Assembly (NCBI GenBank): GCA_020444075.1
Contig: JAHLLR010000002.1
Span: forward strand, 116,594 to 180,593
From: Deltaproteobacteria bacterium
GTDB taxonomy: Bacteria > Desulfobacterota > Desulfobacteria > Desulfobacterales > Desulfosarcinaceae
DNA: 64,000 nt
Reading direction: 5' to 3'
Under the pieces are notes generated by a model. The model had not been told where the DNA came from. It made no database searches and saw only the letters and a program-made list of their open reading frames with translations. Positions within the stretch are counted from its first letter, which is position 1. Each line of letters starts with the position of its first letter. This document shows, piece after piece, positions 16,494 to 27,509 of the stretch. Position numbers and translations under genes: made by a program.

Positions 16494-17525
16494 ATGAAGC
16501 AGACATCCACCCTTCCCCTGCTGGGCATCACCATGGGAGACCCCGGTGGTATCGGTCCGGAGATCTGTGCCAAAGCGCTCGGCGATGCGGGAATCTATAG
16601 CGTCTGCCGTCCACTTATTGTCGGAGATGCGGCCGTGATGGCCGACGCGGTCAAATTTTCCAACCTGAACCTGACGATCAATGCCTGCCGGCAGGTCACG
16701 GACGGCCGGTTCAAGCCCGGAACGCTCGATGTGCTGGACCTGATGAACATGCCGGTGGCCGACCTGCGTCACAAAACGGTTACCGCCGAACAGGGCCAGG
16801 CCGCGTTTGAATACATCGACCGGGCCATCTCACTCGCCCTTGCCGGGGAGATCGACGGCACGGTGACCGGTCCGATCAACAAAGCCGCTATCAACGCCGC
16901 CGGGTTTCACTACGCCGGTCACACCGAGATTTACGGTGAAAAAACCGGTACGACCGATTTTGCCATGATGCTGGTCGATGGGAATTTTCGTGTGACGCAT
17001 GTCTCCACGCATGTATCCCTGCGGGAAGCTTGCGAACGGGTCAAAAAGGAACGGGTCCTGAAGGTGATTCAACTCACCCACAGCACCTTGAAGGGACTGG
17101 ATATCACCACACCCCGGATTGCCGTTGCCGGCCTCAATCCGCATTGCGGCGAAGGCGGCCTGTTCGGCAATGAGGACGACACCGAAATCACTCCGGCGGT
17201 GGAGGCCGGTCGAGCCGCCGGGATCCGGGTGGAAGGACCGCTGCCGGCTGACACCGTTTTTTCAAAGATGAAAGGCGGCATGTATGATGCCGTGGTGGTC
17301 ATGTACCACGATCAGGGCCATATCCCCGCCAAACTGGTCGGTTTTCAATATGACGACGGTACCGGTACCTGGAGTCAAATGGCGGGCGTCAACGTGACCA
17401 TCGGGCTCCCCATCGTCCGTACGTCGGTGGATCATGGCACCGCCTTCGACAAAGCCGGAGAGGGGCGTGCCACCCCCCAGTCCATGGTTGAAGCCATCAA
17501 GATGGCGGCCAAGCTTTCCCGGTGA
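16494..17525 (+). CDS. pdxA2: PdxA2-type 4-phospho-threonate/erythronate dehydrogenase
   Basis: 343 residues, PdxA family. It starts with LLGITMGDPGGIGPEI (residues 9-24) and carries the metal-binding histidines H173 (STHVSL), H217 (LNPHCGE) and H272 (YHDQGH). PdxA oxidises 4-phosphohydroxythreonine in vitamin B6 synthesis; the PdxA2 branch oxidises and decarboxylates a 4-phospho-tetronate to dihydroxyacetone phosphate. Adjacency to a DUF1537 kinase and the absence of pdxJ favour the PdxA2 role. Confidence 0.9.
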   Translation: MKQTSTLPLLGITMGDPGGIGPEICAKALGDAGIYSVCRPLIVGDAAVMADAVKFSNLNLTINACRQVTDGRFKPGTLDVLDLMNMPVADLRHKTVTAEQGQAAFEYIDRAISLALAGEIDGTVTGPINKAAINAAGFHYAGHTEIYGEKTGTTDFAMMLVDGNFRVTHVSTHVSLREACERVKKERVLKVIQLTHSTLKGLDITTPRIAVAGLNPHCGEGGLFGNEDDTEITPAVEAGRAAGIRVEGPLPADTVFSKMKGGMYDAVVVMYHDQGHIPAKLVGFQYDDGTGTWSQMAGVNVTIGLPIVRTSVDHGTAFDKAGEGRATPQSMVEAIKMAAKLSR

Positions 17526-17578
17526 CACCGACCCCCTGATAAAAACCGTTAACCCTCTATCGACGGGACTTGATAAGC

Positions 17579-19229
17579 ATGAAACTGCGAAGTCAGAAAA
17601 TTCTAGAGCGGCCGGAGTGGAGCATCAACCGCGCCTACTACAAATCCATGGGATACACCGACAGGGACCTGGAAAAGCCCCTGATCGGAATTGCCAACGC
17701 CTGGAGCACCACCGTCCCCGGCCATTACAACCTTCGCCAGGTGTCTGCGGCGGTCCGGGACGGGATCCGCGCGGCCGGCGGCACCCCGGTGGAATTCGGG
17801 GTCATCGGTGCCTGCGACGGCATTGCCGAGGGCCACGAAGGCATGCGCTACATCCTGCCCACCCGCGACATCATTGCCCACAGCATTGAACTGATGGTGC
17901 AGGCCCACCAGTACGACGGGCTGGTGCTGCTGGGATCCTGCGATAAAATTGTTCCCGGCATGCTCATGGCAGCTGCACGATTGGACCTGCCGGCCATCCT
18001 GGTCAACGGCGGCCCCATGATGGGCGGACCTCGGATTGATGGCCGCAAAGCGGACACCACCTCCATCATCGAAGGGGTCGGCCGGTTGAAAAAAGGCGAA
18101 CTGCCGGAGGAAGCGCTGGTCAGGATGGAGGATGCGTGCGCCCCTACCTGCGGTTCGTGCTCTTTTCTGGGGACCGCCAACACCATGTGCTGCATCGCCG
18201 AAGCACTTGGCATGTCCCTCACCGGCAGCGCCATGATTCCGGCTACCCATACCGGGCGGCTGCATGCGGCACAGGACTCCGGCCGCGCCGTTGTTGATCT
18301 GGTTCGTACCGGTATCACCGCCCGGCGGATCATCACCCGCCAATCCCTGGAAAACGCCGTCCGTCTGACCTCCGCCATCGGCGGCTCCACCAACGCCGCC
18401 CTGCACATTCCCGCCATCGCCTATGAGGCCTGCGTGGCATTCGACATCAAGATGTTTGACGATATCAGCCGCAGCACGCCCCTGATTGCCAAGATGAATC
18501 CTGCAGCCGCCTGCAATGTAATCGATTTTTTCGAGTCCGGAGGCGTACCCGTGGTGATGAATGCGATCGCCCCCCTGCTGCACCAGGAGGCCATGACCGT
18601 CACCGGCCGGACGATCGGCGAAAACATCCACGGCCATGCCTCACCCGACAATGACGTAATAAAGACGTTCGAGAAACCCTTCAGCGCCAGCGGCGGGCTG
18701 GCGGTGCTGCACGGCAACCTGGCGCCGAATTCGGCGGTCACCAAGCCGGCAGCCATCCGCAGCGACATGCTAACCTTCAGCGGCCCGGCACGGGTTTTTA
18801 ATTCAGAGGCCGAGGCTAATGCGGCTATCATGGCTGATGCGGTGCGACCCGGCGATGTGGTGGTAATCCGCTACGAGGGCCCCAAGGGCGGGCCGGGTAT
18901 GCCCGAGATGTTCAAGGCCATGAAACTGCTGCACGGCCTCGGGCTCAGCGATAAGGTCGCCCTGGTGACCGATGGACGGTTTTCCGGGACCAACAACGGC
19001 TGCTTTATCGGCCATATCTCTCCTGAAGCCATGGAAGGGGGCCCTATCGCCCTGGTGACGGACGGGGATGTCATCGCCATCGACATTCCCGGCAAACGAC
19101 TGGATCTGAAGGTGGCGGAAGACGAACTCGCTCGCAGGCGTTCGCAATGGCAGGCGCCGCCCGCGCGGGTCACCTCGGGATATCTCTATCTTTACAGCCG
19201 GCTGGCCGAATCCGCTGATAAAGGCGCCA

Positions 19230-19252
<23 letters not shown>
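17579..19252 (+). CDS. IlvD/Edd family dehydratase
   Basis: 557 residues from ATG 17579 (a TTG nine bases earlier is less likely). The cluster-binding cysteines are visible: C79 (GACDGIAEG), C121 (GSCDKIVPG) and C191/C194 in APTCGSCSF. In the N-terminal loop it reads VPGHYNL, where 2Fe-2S sugar-acid dehydratases usually have a third cysteine; this resembles the dihydroxy-acid dehydratase (IlvD) side of the family. The enzyme removes water from a 2,3-dihydroxy acid to give a 2-keto acid. As last gene of a hydroxy-acid operon it may act on a sugar acid; true IlvD activity on dihydroxyisovalerate, which would feed PanB, cannot be excluded. Its 3' end overlaps the convergent ABC operon by 23 bp. 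Confidence 0.88.
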
Positions 19253-20245
<993 letters not shown>

Positions 20246-20249
<4 letters not shown>

Positions 20250-21238
20250 GGGTCGGCCTCTTGCTTGGAAGGGTCGTACAACCAGCAGCTCACCTGACGT
20301 TTCTGCCGAACCGTTTCCAGCACCGGGTCATCGCGCCGGCACCGGTCGAACGCCGACGGACAGCGCCCGGCAAAGGGGCAGCCGCCGATCGGATCTGTTG
20401 CGGCGGGAACGGTGCCGGGGATTTCATGCAGCCGCCCACGACCCGCTCCCAAGCGCGGCATGGATTGGAGCAACCCTTGCGTGTAGGGGTGCAGGGGCTC
20501 GGCAAACAGGGGCCGCACACCGGCGCATTCCACCACCCGGCCGGCGTACATTACCGCCACCCGGCCAGCGGTCTGGGCCACCACCCCCAGGTCGTGGGTG
20601 ATCAGCAGCATGGCGGTGTCCAGTTCGGTTTTCAATTCCGCCATCAGCGACAGGATTTGGCGCTGGAGGGTCACGTCAAGGGCCGTGGTGGGTTCGTCGG
20701 CAACCAGCAAACGGGGCCGGCAGATCATGGCCATGGCGATCATCACCCGCTGGCGCATGCCCCCGGACAGCTCATGAGGGTATGCCCCCAGCCGGCTTGC
20801 CGCCGACGGGATACGCACGCGGTCCAGCCACCGGGCCGCCTTCTTCAGGGCCTCGGAGCGCGACATCCCCAGATGCGCCACCAGGGGTTCGGCCACCTGC
20901 CGGCCGATGGTGAGCACAGGGTTCAAGGCGGTCATGGGTTCCTGAAAGATCATGCCGATCTCGCGGCCCCGGATGCGACGCAGGCTTTCGGGGTCGGCTT
21001 TCAGCAGGTCTCTGCCCTGAAAGCGGATCTCTCCCGCCACGATCCGGCCCGGCGGTGAGGGTACCAGACCCACCACGGCCAGGGTGGTGACGCTTTTCCC
21101 GCAGCCCGATTCCCCCACCAGTCCCAGGGTTTCACCGGGGGCGATGGACAGGCTGACGGATTCCACCGCCCGGCCGACTCCTTCGGGGGTGTGGAAGTGG
21201 ACCGATAACCCCCGGATGTCCAGCAGCGCATCACTCAC
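20246..21238 (-). CDS. dppD: Peptide ABC transporter ATPase, DppD/OppD type
   Basis: 330 residues from a GTG start at 21238 that overlaps the stop of the upstream peptidase (GTGA). Walker [12 protein letters not shown], signature [15 protein letters not shown] and Walker [13 protein letters not shown] are intact; a C-terminal domain with [13 protein letters not shown] matches the DppD family. It pairs with DppF to drive the DppBC permease. Confidence 0.93.
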
Positions 21239-22518
21239 CGGGTGTCTCCGGCATAGAGGTAATGAAGGGCGGTGAGGGCATAGATGCGGGCCGTATCCAC
21301 CAGCTGGTCCAGATCAACCCACTCGTCCGCCTGGTGGGGCACCTGGCGGTCCCCGGCACCCATGGTGACGATGGGAATATCTTTCAGCGCCCAGAGAAAG
21401 GTGCCGTCGGTGGCGCCGGGAACCCCGGCGAAGTCAGGCTTTCTCCCGCTGACCTGGCGGCTGGCCCAAACGGCCGCCGCGATTACCGGCTCGTTTTCCT
21501 CGGTCCGGGTGCAGGGCCGGTCGGAAAGAAACTCAACCGCCACGTCCAGCTCCCAGGGGCGTTGGATGCCGAGCTGTCGGTCGGTTTCCCGGTAGCGGTC
21601 GTTGACGTCCCTGACGGTCTGCTGCGCCAGGTCACCCAGCGCCTCCCGAATGGCATCGTGGCGCTGACCGGGAATGGTGCGTACGTCCACCAGGATTTCC
21701 GCTTCACCGGGCATTACGTTGAGCTGGGGCGGCCCCTGTGAGGGCGCCTGAACCACCGTGGGAGTGAAGCTGGGCCACCCCAGCAGGGGGTCTTGTCCAA
21801 AAGCCCTCACGGCCTCGGCTTCCAGTCCGGCCAGCCCGTCGATGATGCGGGCCACGGCCGCTGCCGGGTTGATGCCGGACAGGGGCATGGCACCATGGCT
21901 CATGCGGCCCTTTACGGCAAACCGTGCCCTCACCGCTCCCTTCTGGGCGATGCAGACCAGCCCGTCCTGGGGTTCGCAGATCACCGCGGCCGTCACCCGA
22001 TCGGCATGGCCCTGCGCGATGAAATGCTGCACGCCGGTCATCATGCCCTCTTCGTCGCACAGGATTCCGCCTACCATGGACCCGGTCAAGGGGATGTTCG
22101 ATGCCTTCAGGGCCGCCATGGCTACCAACATGGCGGCCAGGTTTCCTTTGGTATCGTTGGTGCCCCGGCCGAACATGCGCCCCTTTTCGATTTTTGCGCC
22201 GAAGGGATCGTAGCGCCAGCGGGTCAGGTCGCCGGGCGTGACCACATCCGTGTGTCCTTCGAACATCAGCGTTCGGGGGCCGGGGCCGAAAGCCCAACGG
22301 ACAATCACATTGGGACGGTCCGGGGCCACGGCTTCCATGGACACGGAAAAGCCCCGGTCCTTAGCCCATCGGGCGGTCAAGGCAGCCGCTTCGGCTTCAC
22401 TGGTGCCTGCTTTCGGATCCCACACCGAGTTGCATCTCACCAGGCGGGCCGTGAGATCGACCACCGCTTCCGGATCGATCTGTTCCAGGACTTTGTCTTT
22501 CAATACGTTGTTTATCAT
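21235..22518 (-). CDS. M20 family metallopeptidase (ArgE/DapE/ACY1 type)
   Basis: 427 residues. The two-zinc site is visible: LMFEGHTDVV, GRGTNDTKGNLAAML and the catalytic glutamate pair in CDEEGMMTG; a dimerisation domain fills the middle. The family hydrolyses N-acyl amino acids or dipeptides in the cytoplasm. It lies inside the ABC transporter operon, directly abutting dppC and overlapping dppD, so it probably cleaves what the transporter imports. Exact substrate unknown. Confidence 0.9.
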   Translation of the reverse strand: MINNVLKDKVLEQIDPEAVVDLTARLVRCNSVWDPKAGTSEAEAAALTARWAKDRGFSVSMEAVAPDRPNVIVRWAFGPGPRTLMFEGHTDVVTPGDLTRWRYDPFGAKIEKGRMFGRGTNDTKGNLAAMLVAMAALKASNIPLTGSMVGGILCDEEGMMTGVQHFIAQGHADRVTAAVICEPQDGLVCIAQKGAVRARFAVKGRMSHGAMPLSGINPAAAVARIIDGLAGLEAEAVRAFGQDPLLGWPSFTPTVVQAPSQGPPQLNVMPGEAEILVDVRTIPGQRHDAIREALGDLAQQTVRDVNDRYRETDRQLGIQRPWELDVAVEFLSDRPCTRTEENEPVIAAAVWASRQVSGRKPDFAGVPGATDGTFLWALKDIPIVTMGAGDRQVPHQADEWVDLDQLVDTARIYALTALHYLYAGDTR

Positions 22519-23340
22519 CTATCGCAACCTCGGATCCAGAATGTCCCGCAGCCCATCGCCCAGCAGATTGAATCCCAACACCGTCCAGGCAATGGCCATC
22601 CCGGGAAAAACAGCCATCCACGGGGCCAGTTCCATGAACGTCTGGGCTTCGTTGAGCATCCTTCCCCAGGAGGGATGCGGCGGCTGGGTGCCCAGCCCCA
22701 GGTAGCTCAGGCCGGCTTCGGCCAGAATCGCTACGGCGAACTGGACGGTGGCCTGAATGATCAGCGGCGAGAGAATGTTGGGCAGCACGTGGCGCCGGAT
22801 GATGGCCACCTCCTCCTGCCCTGCCGCCCGGGCGGCGGAAATATAGTCCAGCCCCTTTATGGTCAGGGCCGATGCCCGGGTGAGCCGGGCAAATACCGGA
22901 ATATAAAAAATGCCGATGGCCAGCATGGCGTTGACCGCCGACGGTCCCATGACCGCCGTGATCAATATGGCCGACAGCACCGCCGGAAAGCCGAAGAGCA
23001 GGTCTGAAAAGCGCATGATGGCTTCATCCGCCAGCCGGCCGCCCCAGGCGCTGGTCAGTCCCAGGACGATTCCCGCTCCCATGCCGATAGCAACGGTCAT
23101 CAATCCCACGATGATGGAATTCACCGCCCCGACCATTACCCGGGAGAGCTGGTCCCGGCCGTATTGATCCGTACCCAGGGGGTGGGCCAAGGAGGGCGCT
23201 TCAATGCGATGATGGGCGTCCATGGTGTTGGGACTGTAAGGCGTCCAGAACAGGCTGACCAAGGCCATGACCACCACCATTGTAGAGAGGGCAAGTCCTA
23301 TCGAGAAATTCAGATTTTTAAAATAGCGACCCATGGCCAT
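22519..23340 (-). CDS. dppC: Peptide ABC transporter permease, DppC type
   Basis: About 273 residues with six hydrophobic helices. HPLGTDQYGRDQLSRVM near residue 55 and the EAA-type loop ISAARAAGQEEVAIIRRHVLPN are typical of DppC. ATG at 23340 is preferred, with GAGG about 11 bases upstream; a TTG just before and another ATG at 23334 are alternatives. Pairs with DppB. Confidence 0.92.
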   Translation of the reverse strand: MAMGRYFKNLNFSIGLALSTMVVVMALVSLFWTPYSPNTMDAHHRIEAPSLAHPLGTDQYGRDQLSRVMVGAVNSIIVGLMTVAIGMGAGIVLGLTSAWGGRLADEAIMRFSDLLFGFPAVLSAILITAVMGPSAVNAMLAIGIFYIPVFARLTRASALTIKGLDYISAARAAGQEEVAIIRRHVLPNILSPLIIQATVQFAVAILAEAGLSYLGLGTQPPHPSWGRMLNEAQTFMELAPWMAVFPGMAIAWTVLGFNLLGDGLRDILDPRLR

Positions 23341-23354
23341 CAATTCTGTATCCT

Positions 23355-24305
23355 CTATTGGCCATCCAGCCGGATTCGCGGGTCCACGGCCGCGTAGGAG
23401 AGGTCCACAAGAAAGTTGACGATCACTACGGCGGCCGCCATGAAGAGCACCACCTCCCGCACCACGGGCAGGTCCCGCTGGCCGATGGCCTGGAACACCA
23501 GCCGTCCCAGACCCGGCAGGGTGAACACATTTTCGATGATGATGGCCCCGGCCAGCAGCTGGCCCATCTGCAGGCCGAAAATGGTCAGCACCGGGATCAG
23601 CGCATTTTTCAAGGCGTGGCCATACACCACGGTGCGTTCCTTCAGCCCCTTGGCGCGGGCCGTACGCACATAATCCTCCCGCAGCACCTCCAGCATGGAG
23701 GATCGGGTCAGCCGGGTGAGAATGGCCGCCCGGATCAACCCCAGGGCCAGGGCCGGCAGGAACAAGGCCTTCAGGGAGCCCCGGAAATCCTCTCCCCAGC
23801 CGGGAAATCCGCCGGCGGTAAACACTCCCCAGTGAACGGAGAAGAGCAGCATGAGCAGGATGCCCAGCCAGAACTCGGGAACCGCCAGCCCCACCTGCGT
23901 GCCGGCCATCACTGCCGCATCTCCGGGGCGATTCTGGTGGCGGGCGGCAAAAATACCCAGAGGCAGGGCCAGTGCCACGGCAATGGCCATGGCCATAAGC
24001 GCTAACGGGCCGGTTACTGCCAGGCGGGAGCTGATAAGATCGAATACCGCTGTGTCATAGGTAATGGAGTGGCCGCCGGTGCCTTTCAGCAGGCTGCCGA
24101 TCCAACCGCCGTATTGGACCCAGAACGGTTGATCCAATCCCAGCCTCGCCCGCAGTGCCGCCAGGGTTTCCGGAGAGGCATTGATCCCCAGGATAATCTG
24201 GGCCGGGTCGCCGGGCAGCACGAAAAGTACCGAGAAGACGGTGAGGGAAACCAGAAAAAGCACCGCCGTCAGGCTGATCCCTTTTTTCATCAAATAAGCG
24301 GTCAT
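23355..24305 (-). CDS. dppB: Peptide ABC transporter permease, DppB type
   Basis: 316 residues from ATG 24305, six membrane helices. Family features: LPGDPAQIILG near the N-terminus, LGLDQPFWVQYGGW and the permease loop YVRTARAKGLKERTVVYGHALKN. A longer frame to 24398 overlaps dppA and is rejected. It starts 19 bp after dppA. Confidence 0.92.
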   Translation of the reverse strand: MTAYLMKKGISLTAVLFLVSLTVFSVLFVLPGDPAQIILGINASPETLAALRARLGLDQPFWVQYGGWIGSLLKGTGGHSITYDTAVFDLISSRLAVTGPLALMAMAIAVALALPLGIFAARHQNRPGDAAVMAGTQVGLAVPEFWLGILLMLLFSVHWGVFTAGGFPGWGEDFRGSLKALFLPALALGLIRAAILTRLTRSSMLEVLREDYVRTARAKGLKERTVVYGHALKNALIPVLTIFGLQMGQLLAGAIIIENVFTLPGLGRLVFQAIGQRDLPVVREVVLFMAAAVVIVNFLVDLSYAAVDPRIRLDGQ

Positions 24306-24324
24306 CAGTGCCTGATCGCCATGA

Positions 24325-25824
24325 TTACTGCTTCCACCATACCGCGGTGCAATCCAGGGCGATGGTCGGGTAGTTCTCCCACCACCCCATGACGCCAACC
24401 TTCATGACCGGCAGGCTGGGAGCTGAAAAGAGAAACCCGTTGACCGCATCATCGGCGATGATCTCCTGGCAGCGGCCGAACCATTTTGACTTGCCGGCTT
24501 CATCCGGTGCCTTGAGGGCATTGGCATAAGCATCCCGGAATTCCTGGGAGTCATACTGGAAGTAGTAATCCGGTTTGGCGTAGATGCCGATGTCCCATGC
24601 CTCAACATGCCCGATCATGGTCAGCTGGTATTCTTTTTTCTTGAAGATCCGGTCGATCCACTGACCCCATTCCACGATTTCGATGGTCAGGTCGATGCCT
24701 ACCTTGGAGAGCATGTCGGCGATTACTTCACCGGCTCGCCTGGAGTAGGAGTAGATGGCCGGCAGCTTGATGGTGGCCGAAAAACCGTCTGGGTATCCGG
24801 CTTCCTTGAGCAGGGCCCTGGCCTTGTCCGGGTCATAGGGAAAGCGGCCGGTGAGATCCTCGTAGTAGGGGGTGGAGGGTGACCAGTGGGAACCGATGGG
24901 GGTTCCGTAGCCGAACATCACCAGATCCACCACCGCCTGGCGATCGATGGCATGGGCCATGGCCCGGCGAACCAGCAGGTTGTCGAAGGGCGCGGCCTTG
25001 TTATTGGTGGACATGATCACCTCGCCGGTGGTGGTGCCTGCATAGACTTTGAAGCGTTTGTCCTTTGCCAGCATCATGGCCGACTCGGGCGCGGCGATGG
25101 AGCCGATCACGTCGATGTCGCCGGCCTTGAGGGCGGCGATCTGGGCTGCCGGATCACCGATGAATCGAAAGGTCACCCGGTCCAGGTAAGGCAGGAAGGG
25201 GTTCCAGTAGCCGTCGAAGCGGGCCATCTCCACCCGGTCCCCCTGCACCCATTTGACGAATTTGAAAGGGCCGGTGCCAATGGGATTGGACTTGGCATCC
25301 CCGGCGCCCTGCATGGGCAGCATTACCGCATCTCCTTCGGCCATGTGGGCAATGAACAGGGCGTCCACGGATTTCAGCCGGACTACCAGGGTGTGGTTGT
25401 CCGGGGTTTGGATGGCCTCGATGCCGTTGAAATACTCGGGATGGGGATTGCCGTTTTCCGGTACGGCGGCCCGCTCCAGGTTCCACTTGGCCACTGCGGC
25501 ATCGAAAGCTTCCCCGTCGTGAAAGACCACTCCTTTTCTCAGGTTGAAGGTGTAGACCAGGCCGTCGGCCGATATGGTCCACCCGTTGGCCAGGCCGGGG
25601 ATAAAGCCGCCCCCGCTGTCCACCTTGACCAGTCCTTCATAGATATTGGCATATACCACCCGGTCGATGGCCGCCGCCGTGTTGGCCGTGGGGTCCAGCC
25701 CCGGCGGCTCCGCCGGTTGGCAGACCATCAGGGAGCCGCCCTTGACCGGTGTCTGGGAAAAAGCGGGAGTGCTTACGACAACCAGCAAGAGGACCACAAA
25801 AAAGAACCGGAAGGCATTTTTCAT
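24325..25824 (-). CDS. dppA: Peptide ABC transporter substrate-binding protein, DppA/family 5
   Basis: 499 residues. Signal peptide at residues 1-23 (MKNAFRFFFVVLLLVVVSTP, cut near AFS-Q), then a family 5 solute-binding protein: LDPTANTAAAIDRVVYANIYEGLVK, WTISADGLVYTFNLRKGVVFHDGE and RRAMAHAIDRQAVV. It captures peptides or similar ligands in the periplasm. A strong GAAAGGAG lies seven bases ahead of the ATG. First gene of the transporter operon. Confidence 0.92.
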   Translation of the reverse strand: MKNAFRFFFVVLLLVVVSTPAFSQTPVKGGSLMVCQPAEPPGLDPTANTAAAIDRVVYANIYEGLVKVDSGGGFIPGLANGWTISADGLVYTFNLRKGVVFHDGEAFDAAVAKWNLERAAVPENGNPHPEYFNGIEAIQTPDNHTLVVRLKSVDALFIAHMAEGDAVMLPMQGAGDAKSNPIGTGPFKFVKWVQGDRVEMARFDGYWNPFLPYLDRVTFRFIGDPAAQIAALKAGDIDVIGSIAAPESAMMLAKDKRFKVYAGTTTGEVIMSTNNKAAPFDNLLVRRAMAHAIDRQAVVDLVMFGYGTPIGSHWSPSTPYYEDLTGRFPYDPDKARALLKEAGYPDGFSATIKLPAIYSYSRRAGEVIADMLSKVGIDLTIEIVEWGQWIDRIFKKKEYQLTMIGHVEAWDIGIYAKPDYYFQYDSQEFRDAYANALKAPDEAGKSKWFGRCQEIIADDAVNGFLFSAPSLPVMKVGVMGWWENYPTIALDCTAVWWKQ

Positions 25825-25868
25825 CTTTTCTCCTTTCAGCGATGATTGGTTGGAAAACGGTTTTTCCG

Positions 25869-26873
25869 TTATCGATGGTCAAGATCCCGGTAGGCAGTCA
25901 GGCCATAACCGCTTTTTGCATCGAGAATCCCTCGGATGATGGCCCGTGCCAGGCAGTCGGCAGCGGCATGACCAATATCATTGACGGCCCGGGCGACCGG
26001 TGCCGAAAAAAAACCGGGGGTTTCCGGCAGAGGCCGTTGGCCGGTGGCGAGGCAATATACGATATCCCCGTCGAACATGGTATGGGCGGGGCGGATGGCC
26101 CGGGCCATGCCGTCGTGGGCCATCATGGCGATTTTTTTTGCCTGGGCTTTGGTGAGAACTGCGTCGGTGGCCACAACGGCCAGGGTGGTGTTCTCACCCG
26201 GCGAACCGGTGGGTGGCTCGGGCAGCATTACCCGATGGCGGATATGCCCGGCAAATTCCTTTTCGATTTCAAGCCGGGCTTCCCAAAAGGTTCCCGTGGC
26301 GGGATCTACGGTCGATCCCAGAGAGTTGACCGCCACCAGGGCCGCCACGGTAGCGCCCGTATCCAGGACAATGCTGGCGCTGCCCAGCCCCCCTTTAATC
26401 CCACCGGACATGGCGCCCGTGCCGGCACCCACACAACCGGTTTTTACCGGTCCCGGGGCGGCGGAGCGGCAAGCCAGGTCTCCCCAATGGCTGTCCACCG
26501 GCGGTCTGAATTCAGCGCCGCGGCCCAGGTCGTAGAGTACGGCCGACGGAACGATGGGGGCCACGTGGGTGGAATCCAGAGGGAAGCCGATTGACCTGGA
26601 TTCCAGATGCCGCACCACACCGTCCGCCGCGGCCAATCCGTACACCGATCCGCCCGAAAGACAGATGGCCTGAACTTTTTCAACCAGATTTTCAGGGGCA
26701 AGCAGGTCGGTTTCCCGTGTGCCCGGTGCCGCCCCCCGAACATCGACACCGCCCACCGCCCCTTCGGGACACATGACCACGGTCGTTCCGGAGGCTGCGC
26801 GTGTATCGGTATAATGTCCCACCCAGATGCCGGGAACATCAGTCAACCCATTTGTTTTTCCTGCTCGGTGCAT
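25869..26873 (-). CDS. P1 family peptidase (DmpA/S58-type aminopeptidase)
   Basis: 334 residues, a full-length self-processing Ntn-fold peptidase. Family signatures: GLTDVPGIWVGHYTD at the N-terminus, CLSGGSVYGLAAADGV, and TLAVVATDAVLTKAQAKK followed by AHDGMARAI. In DmpA the chain cuts itself before the nucleophile; the equivalent position here is probably in the NTTLAVV segment. These enzymes remove N-terminal D- or beta-amino acids from peptides. Just upstream of the peptide transporter on the same strand, it fits a peptide-use island. Confidence 0.87.
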   Translation of the reverse strand: MHRAGKTNGLTDVPGIWVGHYTDTRAASGTTVVMCPEGAVGGVDVRGAAPGTRETDLLAPENLVEKVQAICLSGGSVYGLAAADGVVRHLESRSIGFPLDSTHVAPIVPSAVLYDLGRGAEFRPPVDSHWGDLACRSAAPGPVKTGCVGAGTGAMSGGIKGGLGSASIVLDTGATVAALVAVNSLGSTVDPATGTFWEARLEIEKEFAGHIRHRVMLPEPPTGSPGENTTLAVVATDAVLTKAQAKKIAMMAHDGMARAIRPAHTMFDGDIVYCLATGQRPLPETPGFFSAPVARAVNDIGHAAADCLARAIIRGILDAKSGYGLTAYRDLDHR

Positions 26874-26974
26874 GTCGTTTTAAGATCGAAAGGCGTGGTA
26901 TGAGAAACGGTCCATGGCCGGACGGCCCGCTTGCCGCCCATACTCCGAAGTATACCCTTTTCAATAGAACATGG

Positions 26975-27337
26975 CTATTGCGGATCGAGGAAGCCGGATT
27001 CGAACAGATCGTCGGCCTGATTGTCGATGATGCGTGAAAGGGCCAGGTATCGCTCCATGAGGGTGTGGGCATAGGGGGTGAGCGTGGAGCCGCCGCCGGC
27101 ACTGCCTCCCTGGCTCTTCACCAGCAGGGGTTTGCCCAGAGCCTCTTCGGTCACCTTGATCTTGCCCCAGACCGCTCGATAACTCATTTTGAGGTCTTTG
27201 GCCGCCGCGTTGAGAGATCCGCATTTTTGAATGGCGTTTAAAATTCGCATGCGACCCAGTCCAAAAATGATTCGTCCCTGGCGATCCTCGAGCCAGACCT
27301 TTGATTTGACACTGACTTTTCTGGTTTTTCCGGCCAT
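26975..27337 (-). CDS. ModE-like winged-helix protein lacking a molybdate domain
   Basis: 120 residues from ATG 27337, with GGAGG four bases ahead; the upstream open frame is spurious. It matches the N-terminal DNA-binding half of ModE and LysR-like proteins: GRMRILNAIQKCGSLNAAAKDL, then MSYRAVWGKI and the glycine wing GGSAGGGSTLTPYA. There is no molybdate-binding MOP domain, so any signal must come from elsewhere. It sits between the peptidase/ABC genes and the aldehyde dehydrogenases and may regulate them, though similar short proteins often lie near molybdoenzyme genes. Confidence 0.8.
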   Translation of the reverse strand: MAGKTRKVSVKSKVWLEDRQGRIIFGLGRMRILNAIQKCGSLNAAAKDLKMSYRAVWGKIKVTEEALGKPLLVKSQGGSAGGGSTLTPYAHTLMERYLALSRIIDNQADDLFESGFLDPQ

Positions 27338-27509
27338 CCCACCTCCTGTCATCCGGGCAAGGGTATCGGTAAACGAAAAAAGAATAGCAGGCGGGAGAAC
27401 GGTCAGCAAGGGAAAAGATGGGCTCGTTGCCGGCTCACCGGGGCCACTCGGAGTGCCGGCAACACTGAATATTAGGTTCGGAAACCATGCTGGCGTGCGA
27501 TGGAACCGG

